Positions 32,831-44,407 of a stretch of DNA of 64,000 bases are shown piece after piece. The DNA is taken from contig NW_005179065.1 in NCBI RefSeq assembly GCF_000350225.1, positions 5,576 through 69,575 of the forward strand. Direction: 5' to 3'. The translations under genes were made by a program, and so were the position numbers. The notes beneath the pieces were generated by a model. It was not told the DNA's origin. It ran no database searches and saw only the letters and a list, made by a program, of their open reading frames with translations. The stretch is from Chondrus crispus. Lineage: Eukaryota > Rhodophyta > Florideophyceae > Gigartinales > Gigartinaceae. Position 1 is the stretch's first letter. Each line of letters opens with the position of its first letter.

Positions 32831-33284
32831 TTTCGAGACTTGGTCATAGTTGCCCGTCGGTAAGTAGTCGTACGTGTAGATGGTTACCGTAAAAAAAGGG
32901 GCTGCTCAACGGCCGTCTTCTTTGCACCATTCTTTTGCAACGCGTCCAAATTTTGCAACGCAGCAAGTTATCTTGTGGCAGTGCCGACCGTTTCACACAA
33001 CACGGAGGCAGGTTGGCGAATCGTCAGATAGCACGCCGTACCTCCCGTCTCAGCTGACCGGGGACCTTTCTACAGCGACATCTGCGCTTATCGCTCCTCA
33101 CGCGACCTCCTCCGGTCTCCTTTTGGCACATCCCCTCCCCTGTCTCGCTGTGCTCGACGGGCGACGACGAGTGCCAGAAAGCAGCGGTCAGCGCGGGCAG
33201 GGGCCACGTGAAGCATGGGGGGGCGTGCCTGCGCGGCGCGACATGCGCGCGTACGCATAGGACAGCCTGATGCTCTTGATCAAA
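32831..33284. other. Spacer in gypsy A cargo
   Basis: No gene was seen between the convergent ends of the accessory ORF (plus strand) and the monooxygenase (minus strand). Confidence 0.5.
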
Positions 33285-34970
33285 TCACCTAAAATTTTCC
33301 GAAAAAAACTCCGGAGGCAATTTTTTGGCCAAAAATCCGGCAGGATCGGTGATTGGTGCGCTCTCGTGCGCATGCCAAAAATTTCCGGAAATTAAAATAC
33401 GACGGCGTCGGGTGTAGCCCCTGCGGTGGTACGCTGCTCGGCGTACAGTACGACTGCCATGCCGTACTGCAGCCCCCCAAGAGGAGCTGCTTCCTCGCTT
33501 CCGCCGCGACGGCCTCTGCGTACGGCTGCGCTTTCGCTCGTACTCTGCAAACGCCTCGAGGTGCCCATCGGGCCAATGCCAGTACGTGGCCAGCTCCGCC
33601 GCGAGGACAAAGGCGTCTTCGGCAGCCAGGCATGCACCCTGCGCCGTGTTGGGCGTGACAACGCGCACGGCGTCGCCGACGAGTGCGACGCACGGCGAGC
33701 TCCAGCCGGGAAGCCCGCGCCCGTTCTCGATGGCGTGCATGTAGAAGGCGTGGTCGGGCGTCGCGTCGTGCAGCGACTTGAGCGGCTCGGGCCATGGGCA
33801 GGGGTCGAGCTTTGTGCGCGTGCGCGGCATCTCCGCGGCAGGCATCTTCACCGACCAGTAGGCCTGCGAACCGTCCGCGCTCATGTGGCCGAACGAGGAG
33901 CGCAGGCCGGCGCCGTAGTTGATGCGCATGGTGCGGTCGGCGGGGGAGTCCGGGAGGAGCGCGGCGACGCGGGGATGAACGCCCCCGGCGGAGAGGTCCA
34001 GCACGCCGCGGTAGCACACCTCGCCGCAGAAGACGACAGCGTCGGGAGCGGCGTCGGGGGCTGACACGTGCCCGCGGAGGCGCGAGCGCGCGGCGTCGGC
34101 GGCGATGACGATGCGCGACTTAAGAGTGGTCTTGCGCGGGATGGCGGCGGGGTCGTCGTCGTCGGACACGCGGAAGGTGGTAGTGGCAGAGTCGTCGTCC
34201 TCGTGCTCGGTGACGCCGATGACGTCCGCCCCGTACACGATGACGCCCAGCGGGACCAGGCGGTGCAGCTCGCGCATGAGCCGCTCGCGCGACACGAGGA
34301 CGAAGCTCTCGCCGGTTGCGTGCGTGACGGCGTCCATGTTGAGGGTCTTGAGCACGGTGGCGACGGGCGCGGCGGCGTCGGGGGATTCAATGCCCCCCGG
34401 GGCGGAGAACTGCATGTTGCATAGATGGACCGTGTGCAGCGGGAAGCAGTGGGTGTCGAAAAAGTCGGAAGGGACGCCGAGCGTCTTAAGGATGGTGATG
34501 GCGGCCGGCCAGAGGGCGAGATCGGCGCCGGCGCCGGCGTCCGCGGGGGAGGTGCGGCGTTCTAGTAAGACGACGCGGCGGCGCAGACGGATTAGCGTGG
34601 CGGCGGCGACCAAGCCGCCGACGCCTGCGCCGACGACGGTGACGTCGCAGTCTGTCGGGAGAGCTGACGGCGGCGTGGCGGGGAGACGGTTGAGGTCGAG
34701 CGAGACGTGGCTGAGGTCTGGGGATGTGCCCGTGTCTGCGGCGGAGGCGGCGTGCTTGTTGAGGCGGTCCGAGGCGAGGTCGTAGACTTCGCCGAGGAAG
34801 TGGGTGGCGAATTGAGTGAGCCAGCCGCGGAGGAAGGTGGGCGGGTGCAGCGAGGGGGAGAGGAGTGCGGCCGCGAGGTAGGTGGTGGCCGACAGTACGG
34901 TCATCTTCGCGCGCGAGAGCTGCACGAGATGGCGCAGCATCGGCGCGGCGGTAGAGATGGAGGGTGTCAT
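33285..34970 (-). CDS. FAD-dependent monooxygenase (class A, PF01494-like) carried inside gypsy A
   Basis: The ATG at 34970 is chosen; the upstream extension opens only with GTG. The 561-codon frame has a hydrophobic N-terminal stretch (about 20-60) that could be a targeting or membrane segment, then the FAD Rossmann motif VVGAGVGGLVAA (about 105), LALWPAAITILKTLG, an Arg-containing SRERLMREL, and the second FAD motif VALVGDAVRVVTPNTAQGA with the downstream AAEDA helix (about 460). The usual GDAAH is GDAVR here. Near 33515-33535 the frame leaves the family pattern. The adjacent frame reads PYAEAVAAEARKQLLLGG, a good family C-terminus, so a one-base frameshift probably exists and the last 80 or so residues of the open frame are spurious. 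Relatives include zeaxanthin epoxidase and salicylate hydroxylase, but the substrate cannot be inferred. It lies on the same strand as pol, between integrase and 3' LTR, without introns. Confidence 0.75.
   Translation of the reverse strand: MTPSISTAAPMLRHLVQLSRAKMTVLSATTYLAAALLSPSLHPPTFLRGWLTQFATHFLGEVYDLASDRLNKHAASAADTGTSPDLSHVSLDLNRLPATPPSALPTDCDVTVVGAGVGGLVAAATLIRLRRRVVLLERRTSPADAGAGADLALWPAAITILKTLGVPSDFFDTHCFPLHTVHLCNMQFSAPGGIESPDAAAPVATVLKTLNMDAVTHATGESFVLVSRERLMRELHRLVPLGVIVYGADVIGVTEHEDDDSATTTFRVSDDDDPAAIPRKTTLKSRIVIAADAARSRLRGHVSAPDAAPDAVVFCGEVCYRGVLDLSAGGVHPRVAALLPDSPADRTMRINYGAGLRSSFGHMSADGSQAYWSVKMPAAEMPRTRTKLDPCPWPEPLKSLHDATPDHAFYMHAIENGRGLPGWSSPCVALVGDAVRVVTPNTAQGACLAAEDAFVLAAELATYWHWPDGHLEAFAEYERKRSRTQRPSRRKRGSSSSWGAAVRHGSRTVRRAAYHRRGYTRRRRILISGNFWHAHESAPITDPAGFLAKKLPPEFFSENFR
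33290..33415 (+). repeat. AT-rich block shared by gypsy A and gypsy B
   Basis: The block rich in AAATTTCCGG words, ending ACGGCGTCGGG, aligns by eye to 47460-47590 in the same orientation (GTGATTGGTGCGCTCTCGTG versus GTGATGGGTGTGCTGTCATG). It abuts the 3' end of the monooxygenase in A. In B the order relative to the accessory-ORF tail is reversed. Confidence 0.5.
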
Positions 34971-37163
34971 GGTGGCGGTGGCGGCGGCAGTGGGGCGGAC
35001 TGAGCCAGATCGATGCGCGTGAATCCTTATCTGGTAGTGCCGTGTGCAAAAGTTGCTCTCGAGGCCCCGGTCACGTGAGTGTAGAGTCCAAAATGTCCGG
35101 CATGGTCGTCGCTGCACTGACAAATCCAGTATTTTCCGCTCCAGTTCGTCAACCGCGATCCGGATCTGGTTGATCACGCGGTTATCAGCTCCTCCTGCGC
35201 CTCCAGCAGGGGGGGCACGACGCGTACAGGTTCTATATTACTCTGTAGAAGACCCAGCAAACGGCTTCAAACGGATTGGCCTTGTCAACACGCTCTGAAT
35301 CATCCGATTCAGATCATCCAACCTACATCTTCAACCGCTCCGGTCCCTTGAGATTGACGGCAGCCGCCTAACGCTCGTCTTAAATAGACCTCGCGAGCAG
35401 TTCTCCTTGTTTTGTCTGATTGCCCATAGAGAGACTCCCGTGCACGGTGACCTCCGGTATTCCTCGACATCTCCTAATGCGTCCCAGGTTACTGCACAGT
35501 CCCTTACAATTCTGCCCTCTCCTTGAAGGAGAACGAAGTTCGTTCTAATCGGACCCTCCGGTCCCGCAGCATTTACACTCCGGGATTGTCAAAATGCATG
35601 CCTGAAGAACCCAGCTCCCCTGCAGACGGTTTCAGCTCCCCTACAAATCAGGAGGTTGGAGCATCGCTTAATCCGTGCAACTCACTGTGTGGGGAGCCAG
35701 CACACTCACCTGCGCGTAGAGGATCGAATCACGAACGCGTCGCCCGCAAGCATCGGGCGGAAAGCCTCCCGCGTCTATCGACGGGTACTTAGACAGTAAT
35801 ATCTTCTTCCCCTACCGCACGTGCAAGTTGCTCCTCGCTACGCGATTGCAGCAAATCTTGACGTCGTTGCGATCGTTGTCTGTGGGTATGCGGAGAACGT
35901 CGTCCTTGCGATGGGTTCTGCTTGCGGTGTCGGGGGTGCGTCAGGCCTTGGCTTCTTCTATGGCCACTTGGCCTCTGCCCCGTTGAGCGGCATTCTTATT
36001 CATTTCTTGTTTGTCGCGCGACAGTCTTCTGGTCTTCTCTTCTCTTCCCGTTGTTCATGCCCCAAGGGTGTGGACGTAACTCATATTGGTTGTCGCGCGA
36101 CGAACTTCTGCTTCGCGTGCGCGGTTCGCAAAAACGACAGATAAGTCAGAGTCAGTGGCCCCCGAAGGGGTCATACCTTATTGGAGAGGCGTCTCGAATG
36201 TGCATCCGAGTGACTCAGGTAGCGCTTGCGGGACGATCGTGGCTGCGCGGCCATGTCGCGTATATATGGCCGCGACTGCGCGATCGTTAGCATAGCTAGC
36301 TCCGGGCTGCTTCGAGGGCGCGTTCGCGAACTTGATGCGCGTTCGGGTATCATTCGCGGGACGATCGCTTCTGCGCGGCCATGTCGCGTGCAATTCGGCC
36401 GCGGCTGCGCGATCGTCCACAGGGTCCGTACCCATGATTTCCAAGGATCTGGTGGCGAGGAGGGGTGTCGGCCGCCTGGATCGCGGCGCGGTACTAGTTA
36501 CCCAGAATTGCGTGTCCCGCGTATGGGGCGCCAGTGCACGCCATGTCGCTGACCGCGTCATCCGACCTAATTTCTCGTTAAATTTCTGCCTGGCGGCGGC
36601 GGCTTGGCCACTGCACGCAAGCGCACAGTACCGGACGTCATCTCCTGCCCATTCATGAGGCGTTGGCTCGTCTCGTGACTTGCGGCGTCTCACGTCTAAG
36701 TCCTGGCGCCTATCTCCATTGTTCTTCTTGCGCGTGTGTATCTCTGCGCGTAGCGCGTGGCGTCGCTTGTCCCGCTACTGATCGTGGAGTTTCCAAGGCG
36801 TGTTCTATGCTTCAGTACTTCATTGCAGAGGCCTGGAGTCGGCATAGGTATAGTAGCCCTGCCGAGCGTGGAGCGTCATTGCGCGTGTACTGTGTTCTCT
36901 ACTGTCTGTCTGCGGACCCAGTGTTCCATCTCACCTTGCGTACGTCAACCGTCTCCACGTCAAGCGTCTCGTTCGGCCGTTTGGTAAGGTATATTCAGCC
37001 TTCTGGCTTTTGCGAATACAGTCCGCGTTCGTCCGCCTCATTTGCACGGCTGCTCAGGGTCCAATTCTTTCTTGAATGTCGACTCTACCGAGGAGCACGC
37101 GTCCTTCGCTTCTCTGAATTACTTCGAACGAGATGCGTCAGAAAGCGGTTGAGGGTCCCCCCC
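34971..37163. other. Gypsy A cargo spacer with paired hairpin repeats
   Basis: No gene recognised between the monooxygenase 5' end and the integrase 3' end. Two related inverted-repeat units lie at 36233-36287 and 36359-36418, each with ACGATCG/CGATCGT outer arms and GCGGCC/GGCCGC inner arms. Confidence 0.5.
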
Positions 37164-40100
37164 TCAAGGTTGAATGTCCGCGATCAACTCGGTTGTCAGG
37201 TCCCTACCCGTGCGTGCGCGTAGTCGGCTCGCGTAACGCGAGACGAGTTCTTCGGGGATATATGTCCTTGCTGTCCACGTGGGATCCTCGTAGTCGGCCC
37301 ACTTCACCTTGAACTCCGCGGTCCCGTTTTCCATTACGCGATGATCGAGAAGCCGGTCCACCGCGTACTGTGTCCCCGTGGTGACCTTGTCAGCAAGGTC
37401 ACCCGGCGCGGTTGTGCTTGCCCGTGGTGCGTCCACAGGTGGTGGCGCGTACACACACCTATCAGCGGACACGCGTTCTGTGACCGCATCACGATCAATC
37501 GTGATGGTACGTTGGTCATTCGCGAGGACGCGGTAAGGTCCCACGGCTGGTGACGCGACCTTATTTGATATATTCGCTCCGTCCGTAGGGTCGAGGTGTA
37601 CATAATTTCCAAGCTTGACTCGCGTGTTTACGCGTCTCACGCGTTTGTCGAAATCGCGTTTGTAGCGAGCCTGCGTTCGTCGCGGGATGCTATATGCCTT
37701 CTGAATTGTCTCGTACAGTTTCTTAAGGAACTCCGCGCGATGCGTTTTTCTATCCGGAAGGGGCGCGTTCCCCTCCGTCCTTCGAAGCGAAAATTCTGGG
37801 GGAGGTCGACTGAGTACAAGCTCGAATGGGGTCGTACGCGTAGACCTGTGTACGTGGGAGTTGTACGCGTAAGTTAATGGCCCCACGTACACATCCCAAT
37901 CGTCTTGGTGTTCGTTGACGTAGTTACGCAACATAGACGCGATATTACGGTTGTAGCGCTCCACTTGGCCGTTGGTCTTAGGATGGTACGCGGACGTATA
38001 TAAGTTCGTAATCCTCAGGATCCGGCACGCGCTGTGGAAGAACTTCGCGTTAAATGGAGGTCCATTATCGGACAACAGCGAACGCGGAATGCCGTACTTG
38101 AAAACCCACGCGTCACAAAACGCGGTCGCCACTGTGTACGCGGTCACTGTCTTCAACGCGACGACTTGAGTTAACTTTGTGAACCGGTCCGTTATTACCA
38201 GAAGGTATTGTTTTCCTCTTTTGGTCTTCGGAAGCGGTCCAAGAATGTCTATCGCGAGACTCTCCAATTGACACGTAGCGGAGAACAATCTCAGCCGGTT
38301 GAGATGTTTTCGGAGTTCGACGCGGTTCTTCGCGCATGTCCGGCATCCGCGTACTGTCGCTGCCACGTCCGCGTCCAAATGTGGCCAGTAATACCGGCGT
38401 CGGAGCGCGTGATACATGCGGTTCTGCCCCGGATGTCCCGCGATCGCGGGGTCATGGCAGAGCCGCAACAGACGCCGGCGTAGTGACTAAGGGACCACCA
38501 CTTGAATGATTTCAGGATCGTAGGGGTGCTTGCGCTTCAAAACCCCTTGGTGGTCCTCAAAGAACGCGGAGTCGCGACTTTCCGATTGTCTGGCCGGTAC
38601 GGTTTGGCAGAAATCGTCGACGCGTTGCTCCTCGGCTATCTCCTCCAGGGTGAGAGGGGCCGGCAGGTCGTCCTGTGGAGGACCGACCTGGGAGCCTGAC
38701 GCGTCAATTCCTGGTTCTTGAGCGCGTTCAATATCCACCGCGTCGAATTCTTCTATCTCAGCCCATAGGTCGTCGCGTTCTTGTAAAGCCGGGGCTTCTT
38801 CGTCGCCCGCCGGCCCGTTGTTTGAACGCGCTTTTCTCCTTCTCCCCGCCTTGTTTCGCGTTGTGACGAACACGTGGTCGCTCTTGTGGTCACATCTCGC
38901 GGTACAAGTATGGTCCGTAATTCATCTGACACATCGCGTACGGTAGTGCCGTCGAAGGTGGGAATGTCGTCATCCACCTCGACGGCCTTCCGAGGGTCTT
39001 CGCCGGTCCTCGGGGAAATGAGACGCGACAGCGCCTCGGGTACTTGATGAACGCGTCCAGGTCTGTATTGGATGGTGAAGTCATACTCCGCTAACCGTAG
39101 TCGCCAACGCGTCAGTCGGCCGGAGCTTTCTGTGAGGGACATCAGCCATCGTAACGCGTCATGGTCTGTCCTCACGGTAAATTTGGTTCCCTAAATGTAG
39201 GGCCGTAGTGTGCGGACGGCCCACACTACGGCGAAACATTCGCGTTCAGTCGCACTGTAGTTCCGCTCACTATCGTTGAGGGAATACGACCAATAGCCGA
39301 GGGGACGCCAATCGTTGGTCCCGTCGTGCTCTTGTAAAAGCGTGCATCCCAGTTGATACGCCCTCGCGTCAGTATCAATCATATACGGCTGTCCGTATCT
39401 CGGGAGCGCGAGAATTGGGGGCGCAATCATCCGCGCCTTGAGCTCTTCGAACGCGTGAACCTGAGCCGCGGTCGGGTTATCGTAGTCCGGATCCGCGTCC
39501 TTTCGCGTCATATAGGTGAGGGGGCGCGCGATTTTCGCGAACCTCTGCACAAAGCGGCGGTAGACATTACATGCGCCGAGAAATGACCTGACTTGTGTCA
39601 ACGTTCGGGGAAATGTAAATGTTTTGAACGCGTCTGCCGCGGCTTCTGCCACGCTTGAATTCCCTGGGGATATCACATGCCCCAGGTAGTGTACGCGTGG
39701 CTGAAAGAAGCTGCATTTCTTCAACTTGAGAGAAATGCCGGCGCTTCTCAAAAGTCCCAAGACCGCGTCCAAATGTTTCGCGTGCTCCGCGTGCGTACGC
39801 GAAAAGACGATAACGTCGTCTAGATACACTAGGCAAATCTGCCATCGTACGCGTGATAGAATTATGTCCAGCGCGCGTTGAAAAGTGGCTGGAGCTCTGC
39901 GTAACCCGAATTGCATCCGCAAATGTCGGAAGGTTCCCATATGGGTGGTAAAGGTGGTTTTGTCGCAGTCTTCCGGCGCGACCGGAATCTGCCAATATCC
40001 TGAGTTGCAGTCCAGCGTAGTGAACACAGCCGCGTCCTCCAATGAATCAATACAGTCGTCCATACGCGGAAGCGGATACGAATCTGCCAGCGTTTTCGCG

Positions 40101-41671
40101 TTCAAGCGACGGTAGTCCACACAGAAGCGTAGACTACCGTCCTTCTTTGGGAAAAGGACAACCGGGGACGCCCACTCCGTATTGGCGGGCTCTATCACTC
40201 CCGCGTTCAACATTTTCTTCACTTCTTTCGCGACCATTTCGCGCATCGCGGGCCCTTTGCGGTAGGGCATGGCGCGTATCGGCTTCGTGCCGGGCTCAAG
40301 TGGGATGCGATGTTCCGTCGCTCGGATCATCCCGAGCGACCCGCTCCACAAACTTGAGTGTTCGTGTAGCATCTCAAGCACCTGTACGCGTAATTTCTCG
40401 TCCTTCACATGTGATAGATCAATCTCCTTTTCCCAATCTTCCGCGTCCGACTTGGGATCCTAATATTGTACGCGTCCGGAATCTTCCGCTAAATTTTGGT
40501 ACCTCGCGTGCTCCTCGTCCGCGTTCTTGTTCGCGTTCATATTCGCGGTGGAGTCAGGCCGTCCTGCTCCTAATTTTCCTTCTTGGCCGTCCAAGTTGGA
40601 AATGTGAAACGCGTGCGCGATCTCCTCTACCACCCAACGCTCCGGTGTCAGAATGGCAAGAGGGTTCCGTTTCGCGTATCCGACGACTGTATGTTTCGGC
40701 AGTCGTCGTACCTGACGCGAAAAATTCGCGACCATAACCTCGAAGACCTGGTTTGGTAGCACTTCCGCGACACCGTTGGTCAGCCGCACCCCGTGGCGGT
40801 GACGCAGCGACGGCTTGGGCTCCAAAAATACGAGGCCTCTCCCCGCTGTCGTAACGCGCACGCGAACTTGCGACATAGCGGGGACATTTACCCAGCGCGC
40901 GATCCGAATCGGGTGCTGGGTTTCTTCGCGTACTTCTGCGCGGTTTGTCTCGCGTCCATGTCGCCTTGTGGGGGGAGACGGCTCCCCCTTCGCGTTCACG
41001 GTGGCCACGGCGCCCCCATGCCGGACCTCGAGCCTCTGGGCTTCTATGTCAATGCTCCGGACATGCGCGTCAATGAACGCGGTGCCCAGAAGCACGGGAA
41101 CAGCCAGTTGGTCCGCGACGACGAACGGGACTCGGAACATCGTGTTCCGAATCCGAACAACCAAGCGGACCACTGCGCTCAGCCTCAACGGATTGCTGTT
41201 TGCTCCGGCCAGCCTTGGCAATGGCGCGTCGCGTATCGCGTATCGCGTCCAATCGGGAGGAAGGTCGGCCTTCCTCACCAGATTGTAGCCAGAACACGTA
41301 TCGACGGCGATAGTATACGGCTTGAACGCGTTCTTCTCAGTAGCTATCGAGCCCAATATATTGTAGATCTTGGACGTCATCAGACAGACGACGCCCTCGA
41401 CGATCTTAGGCGGGGCCGTTCGCGCCAGGTCATTTTGCTTTGGGCGTCGGCGTCGCGTCTTGCCCCTTCTTCGCGTTCTTCTTCCTTGACCGTCGGGGTC
41501 CGAGGCCTCGCGTTCGTCTTTCGGCCCTTGACTCCTTGGGCCCAAGGAGGGGCCCACGCGTTGTTCACGTGTTACTTCTTCATGCGGCGCCTTCTCGACG
41601 CGCACGTCGCGTTCTTCTTCTTGCACCGTGTTCTCGCTGGCCCTGGTGCCTTCACGGCGGATCCGTGGCAT
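37164..41671 (-). pseudogene. Gypsy A pol: protease, RT, RNase H, integrase, chromodomain (interrupted by stops)
   Basis: Protease (40460-41671) has AVDTCSGYNLV and VLLGTAFIDA. An in-frame TAG separates it from RT (39191-40408), which has VDYRRLNAKTLADSYPLPR, CNSGYWQI and the YLDDV active site. RNase H starts MIDTDARAYQLG and continues after a TAG at 39191 with RTDHDALRWL. A frameshift lies near 38870-38750, then a linker, another TAG at 38487, and integrase (37164-38468) with the H2C2 finger (HDPAIAGH...CRTC), catalytic AIDILG, SDNGPPF and NGQVERY, and a C-terminal chromodomain (about 37180-37370: YAVDRLLDH, FKVKWADYEDPTW). The chromodomain places it among chromoviruses. Three TAG stops plus a frameshift make it inactive as assembled. 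Confidence 0.9.
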
Positions 41672-44287
41672 CCGACCTCCGGCGGTCGGGAAATATTCGC
41701 GTTCGTGGGGTAGTACCGGGCTTACGGAAGCCGCGGTAACTTCGCGTTTGATAAATACTTGTTTTGCACCGGACCGGCGGGGGTCTCGGTGACTTCGTGT
41801 TGCGGCGAGGGGAATATTATCGGTAAATATTCACCTCGCCCTTGATAGGGGTATATGGACGGGTCGGGGGTATAATAGCGAGACGGTTCACGTGACCACG
41901 TAAACGTGACCGCCTTTACTCGTTTTTTGAGCCACCTAAACTATCTGCGCTAGTCGCGCCGCTATCTGTAGCCAACGCGGCTCCGGACATCCGTTCGAGT
42001 GGCTGGCCTGGCCCTACCCACTCTGGAGCGGCAGCATCCGCGAAGTACTCGGGTACCTCGCGGGGTTGATTTTCAACGTTCGGACGTTGTAAAATCTGGG
42101 GGGCGGCGAGAGTCGGCTCCCGCTCGCTTTCCTGTAGGGGCAGGGGATTCGGATCCCCTGCCCAGTCCTGGAGGTACATTATCGCGTTCTGTACCCCGGT
42201 CGGCAATCTGGACCGACGGCGTTCTCCTCTTCCATCTTGACGCGGGTATCGCGTGTCGGCTTGTCGGAAATCGCGTTGTTCGCGCCTGTATCCTCCTCCG
42301 CGAGGGCGAAATGGACGCCTCCTCCGGGGCGATTCGCGTGGCCCGAACGCGGACCACGGTCACCAGCGACCGACTGTTGGAGGAGGTTCCTCATCCCTGG
42401 ACGCGTCTGTAGTTGGTACCGGTAGTTTTGATACGCGGTAAACATCCGCTGCTCCGGCGCGAGGAAGGGGCAAGCGTACATGGCATGGCCGTGCGTTCTG
42501 CACAGACAGCAGACGTACGCGCTCTCGTCGGCTGAGGCGAAGGTCGCCGCCTGAAGAGCCTCTTCCTCGGTGAGCCGGGGAACACAGGAGGGTATGCGTC
42601 CCCCTCCTTGACGCGAAATGTCCAATTCCGCGATGCGGTGGTCCGGACCACATATCCCCGCTGGGGTATGCCCGAACGCGGTGGCAAAGCTGCCCGTGGT
42701 CTCCGTCGACGCCGGCGTTGACGGCCGGCCTCCTGTAGCTTCCCCGCCTCTCATGACGAGGACGGGGTCAGCTTCCCAGTCCTCCTCGTTAACGTGGAGG
42801 GCTGACGCGGGGGAGCTCGTCGCGTTCGACCTGGCGGCTCTCTTTCCCCTCGCTGCCGGTTTCGGGTCCGGCAGCGGTAGTCCGCGTCGGGCACGAAACG
42901 TGGTTCCTTCTGCGGTCGCGTTGCGTCTGATAATTGACAGGTCCGTCTTCTGGTTCGCGGGCAACCTCTAGACGGTCTCTGCCACCGCTGCTCGCGTCGC
43001 GGGAGCCAATCCGCGTACAAAATAATGAGCCAAGGCTTGCTCCGTAAATACCGCGGTGCACTTGAACGCGTTCGATTCGAGCCTATCCGCGAACGCGTTT
43101 TCCGTCTCGTCCGGCTTCTGATGAGCCGACGCGACGGCATCGTGCGCTACCCCCAGTACGTCATCAGTGAGGTAGCGCTTGATGAATTGATTAGTAAGCC
43201 CAGGCCAGCTCACATCGCCATGGAGCTGGCCTGCGCGGATTCCGCGCATAGTGTAGCTTGTATATAATCTTTCCGCGTCGCGTTCGAGAAAATGCGCGAG
43301 GACGCGAATCACGACCCCTTCCGTCAGATGTTGCGAATTGAACGTGATGCGCACATCTTTCAGGAAGGGGAGTAATTCAATCGCGTTCGTTCCATCGAAA
43401 TTGCGCATCGTGGGACGAATCCCACGTCAACGCTGCACGTATTTCGCGATTCGCCCCACGTCCCCTGACGTGACGAGGGTCGAGACGTTGTCCAGGGGAT
43501 ACATCCTGTAATTAGCTACGGAGCTAAATTCCTGTATCATCGTGTAGACCGCCTCGACCCCGGGGGCCGCGGGGCCCAATGTGCCAAATGGGGTCACCGG
43601 TAGCGTACGGACGTCTACCGAGCCCCGACGCGTNNNNGTTTCGGACGCGAAAGTTGCGTCCATCCTTGTTCGATCTCCGCGTGCGGGCCGACTGGTGTCA
43701 CCACCAGCCGGCTCCACATCTTGAGCGCCGCACGCGTTCGGAGGTACAGTACCACCGGGCCCTAACGGTGGGGCTCCGGGTGACGTCGCCGTCGGGGTAC
43801 GTTCCATCTGACGAACACGTCGGCGTGTAGAATTTAACTGCGCGGTCACATGGGCAAACGCGCGCATCTGCTCCGCGGAAGGAAAAGGTCTCGCGTCAGT
43901 ACGTCCCGCAGAGGCCGTCCTCTCGGGGCGGCCTTCCCCGAACTCGTCGGGGGAGTCGAGACGCGATTCCTCGACGAGCACCAGTCGACTCTGCAGTTGA
44001 TCGACTAGTGCTCGGAGGTTATCCAGAGATTGGGAGACGCGTTCAAACCTCCCTTCGCGAAGAGATCGTAGTTCTTCCATGCAACGCGAATATACCGCGT
44101 CGGTTACGTCGATTCGAAGCGCAGTCCGGACCTCCTCAATATACGTCGCGATCCGGTCATACATCGCGCGTGCGCGGCCTTCTGATAATTTAGGCGACGG
44201 TTCGCGGTCACTGAGACCTGCGCCACCGCCGCCGAATGGGACGCGGAGCGCGGCTAACTCGGAGGTGCGGAACGCGGTTGACTCCAT
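41672..44287 (-). pseudogene. Gypsy A gag
   Basis: The ATG at 44287 starts a coiled-coil-rich N-terminal part (SEGRARAMYDRIATYIEEVRT homology to gypsy B; four N at 43634-43637). A TGA near 43427 precedes the core gag domain (RNFDGTNAIELLPFLKDV, YFVRGLAPATRAAVAETV). A TAG follows AETV, where gypsy B has Gln (AETVQPLP). Then a basic region and a CCHC zinc knuckle CCLCRTHGHAMYAC (about 42470-42510). A frame change leads toward protease through a short acidic frame (41916-42206). Confidence 0.8.
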
Positions 44288-44388
44288 ATTCGCTGGCTCG
44301 GATTGAATTGAGGGGCGGATCCTTCTTCCATTTCGACGCGTGCGGACGCGGACTCGAACGATAGTCTTCTTGCGATAATCGTGTGGCC

Positions 44389-44406
44389 TTCTAGGTCGGG
44401 AGACCA
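44389..44406 (-). other. Gypsy A primer-binding site
   Basis: TGGTCTCCCGACCTAGAA on the minus strand, one base inside the 5' LTR. Its complement ends ...CTAGGTCGGGAGACCA, which fits a tRNA 3' end (T-stem strand CTAGG, acceptor strand TCGGGAG, A73, CCA). Gypsy B has the identical 18 nt at 59319-59336. Which tRNA this is cannot be told here. Confidence 0.7.
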
Positions 44407-44407
44407 A

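Noticed and set aside
40793..41713. 306-codon plus-strand frame opposite the gypsy A protease
   Set aside because: Shadow of the protease frame, which carries the DTCSG and LLGTAFIDA motifs.
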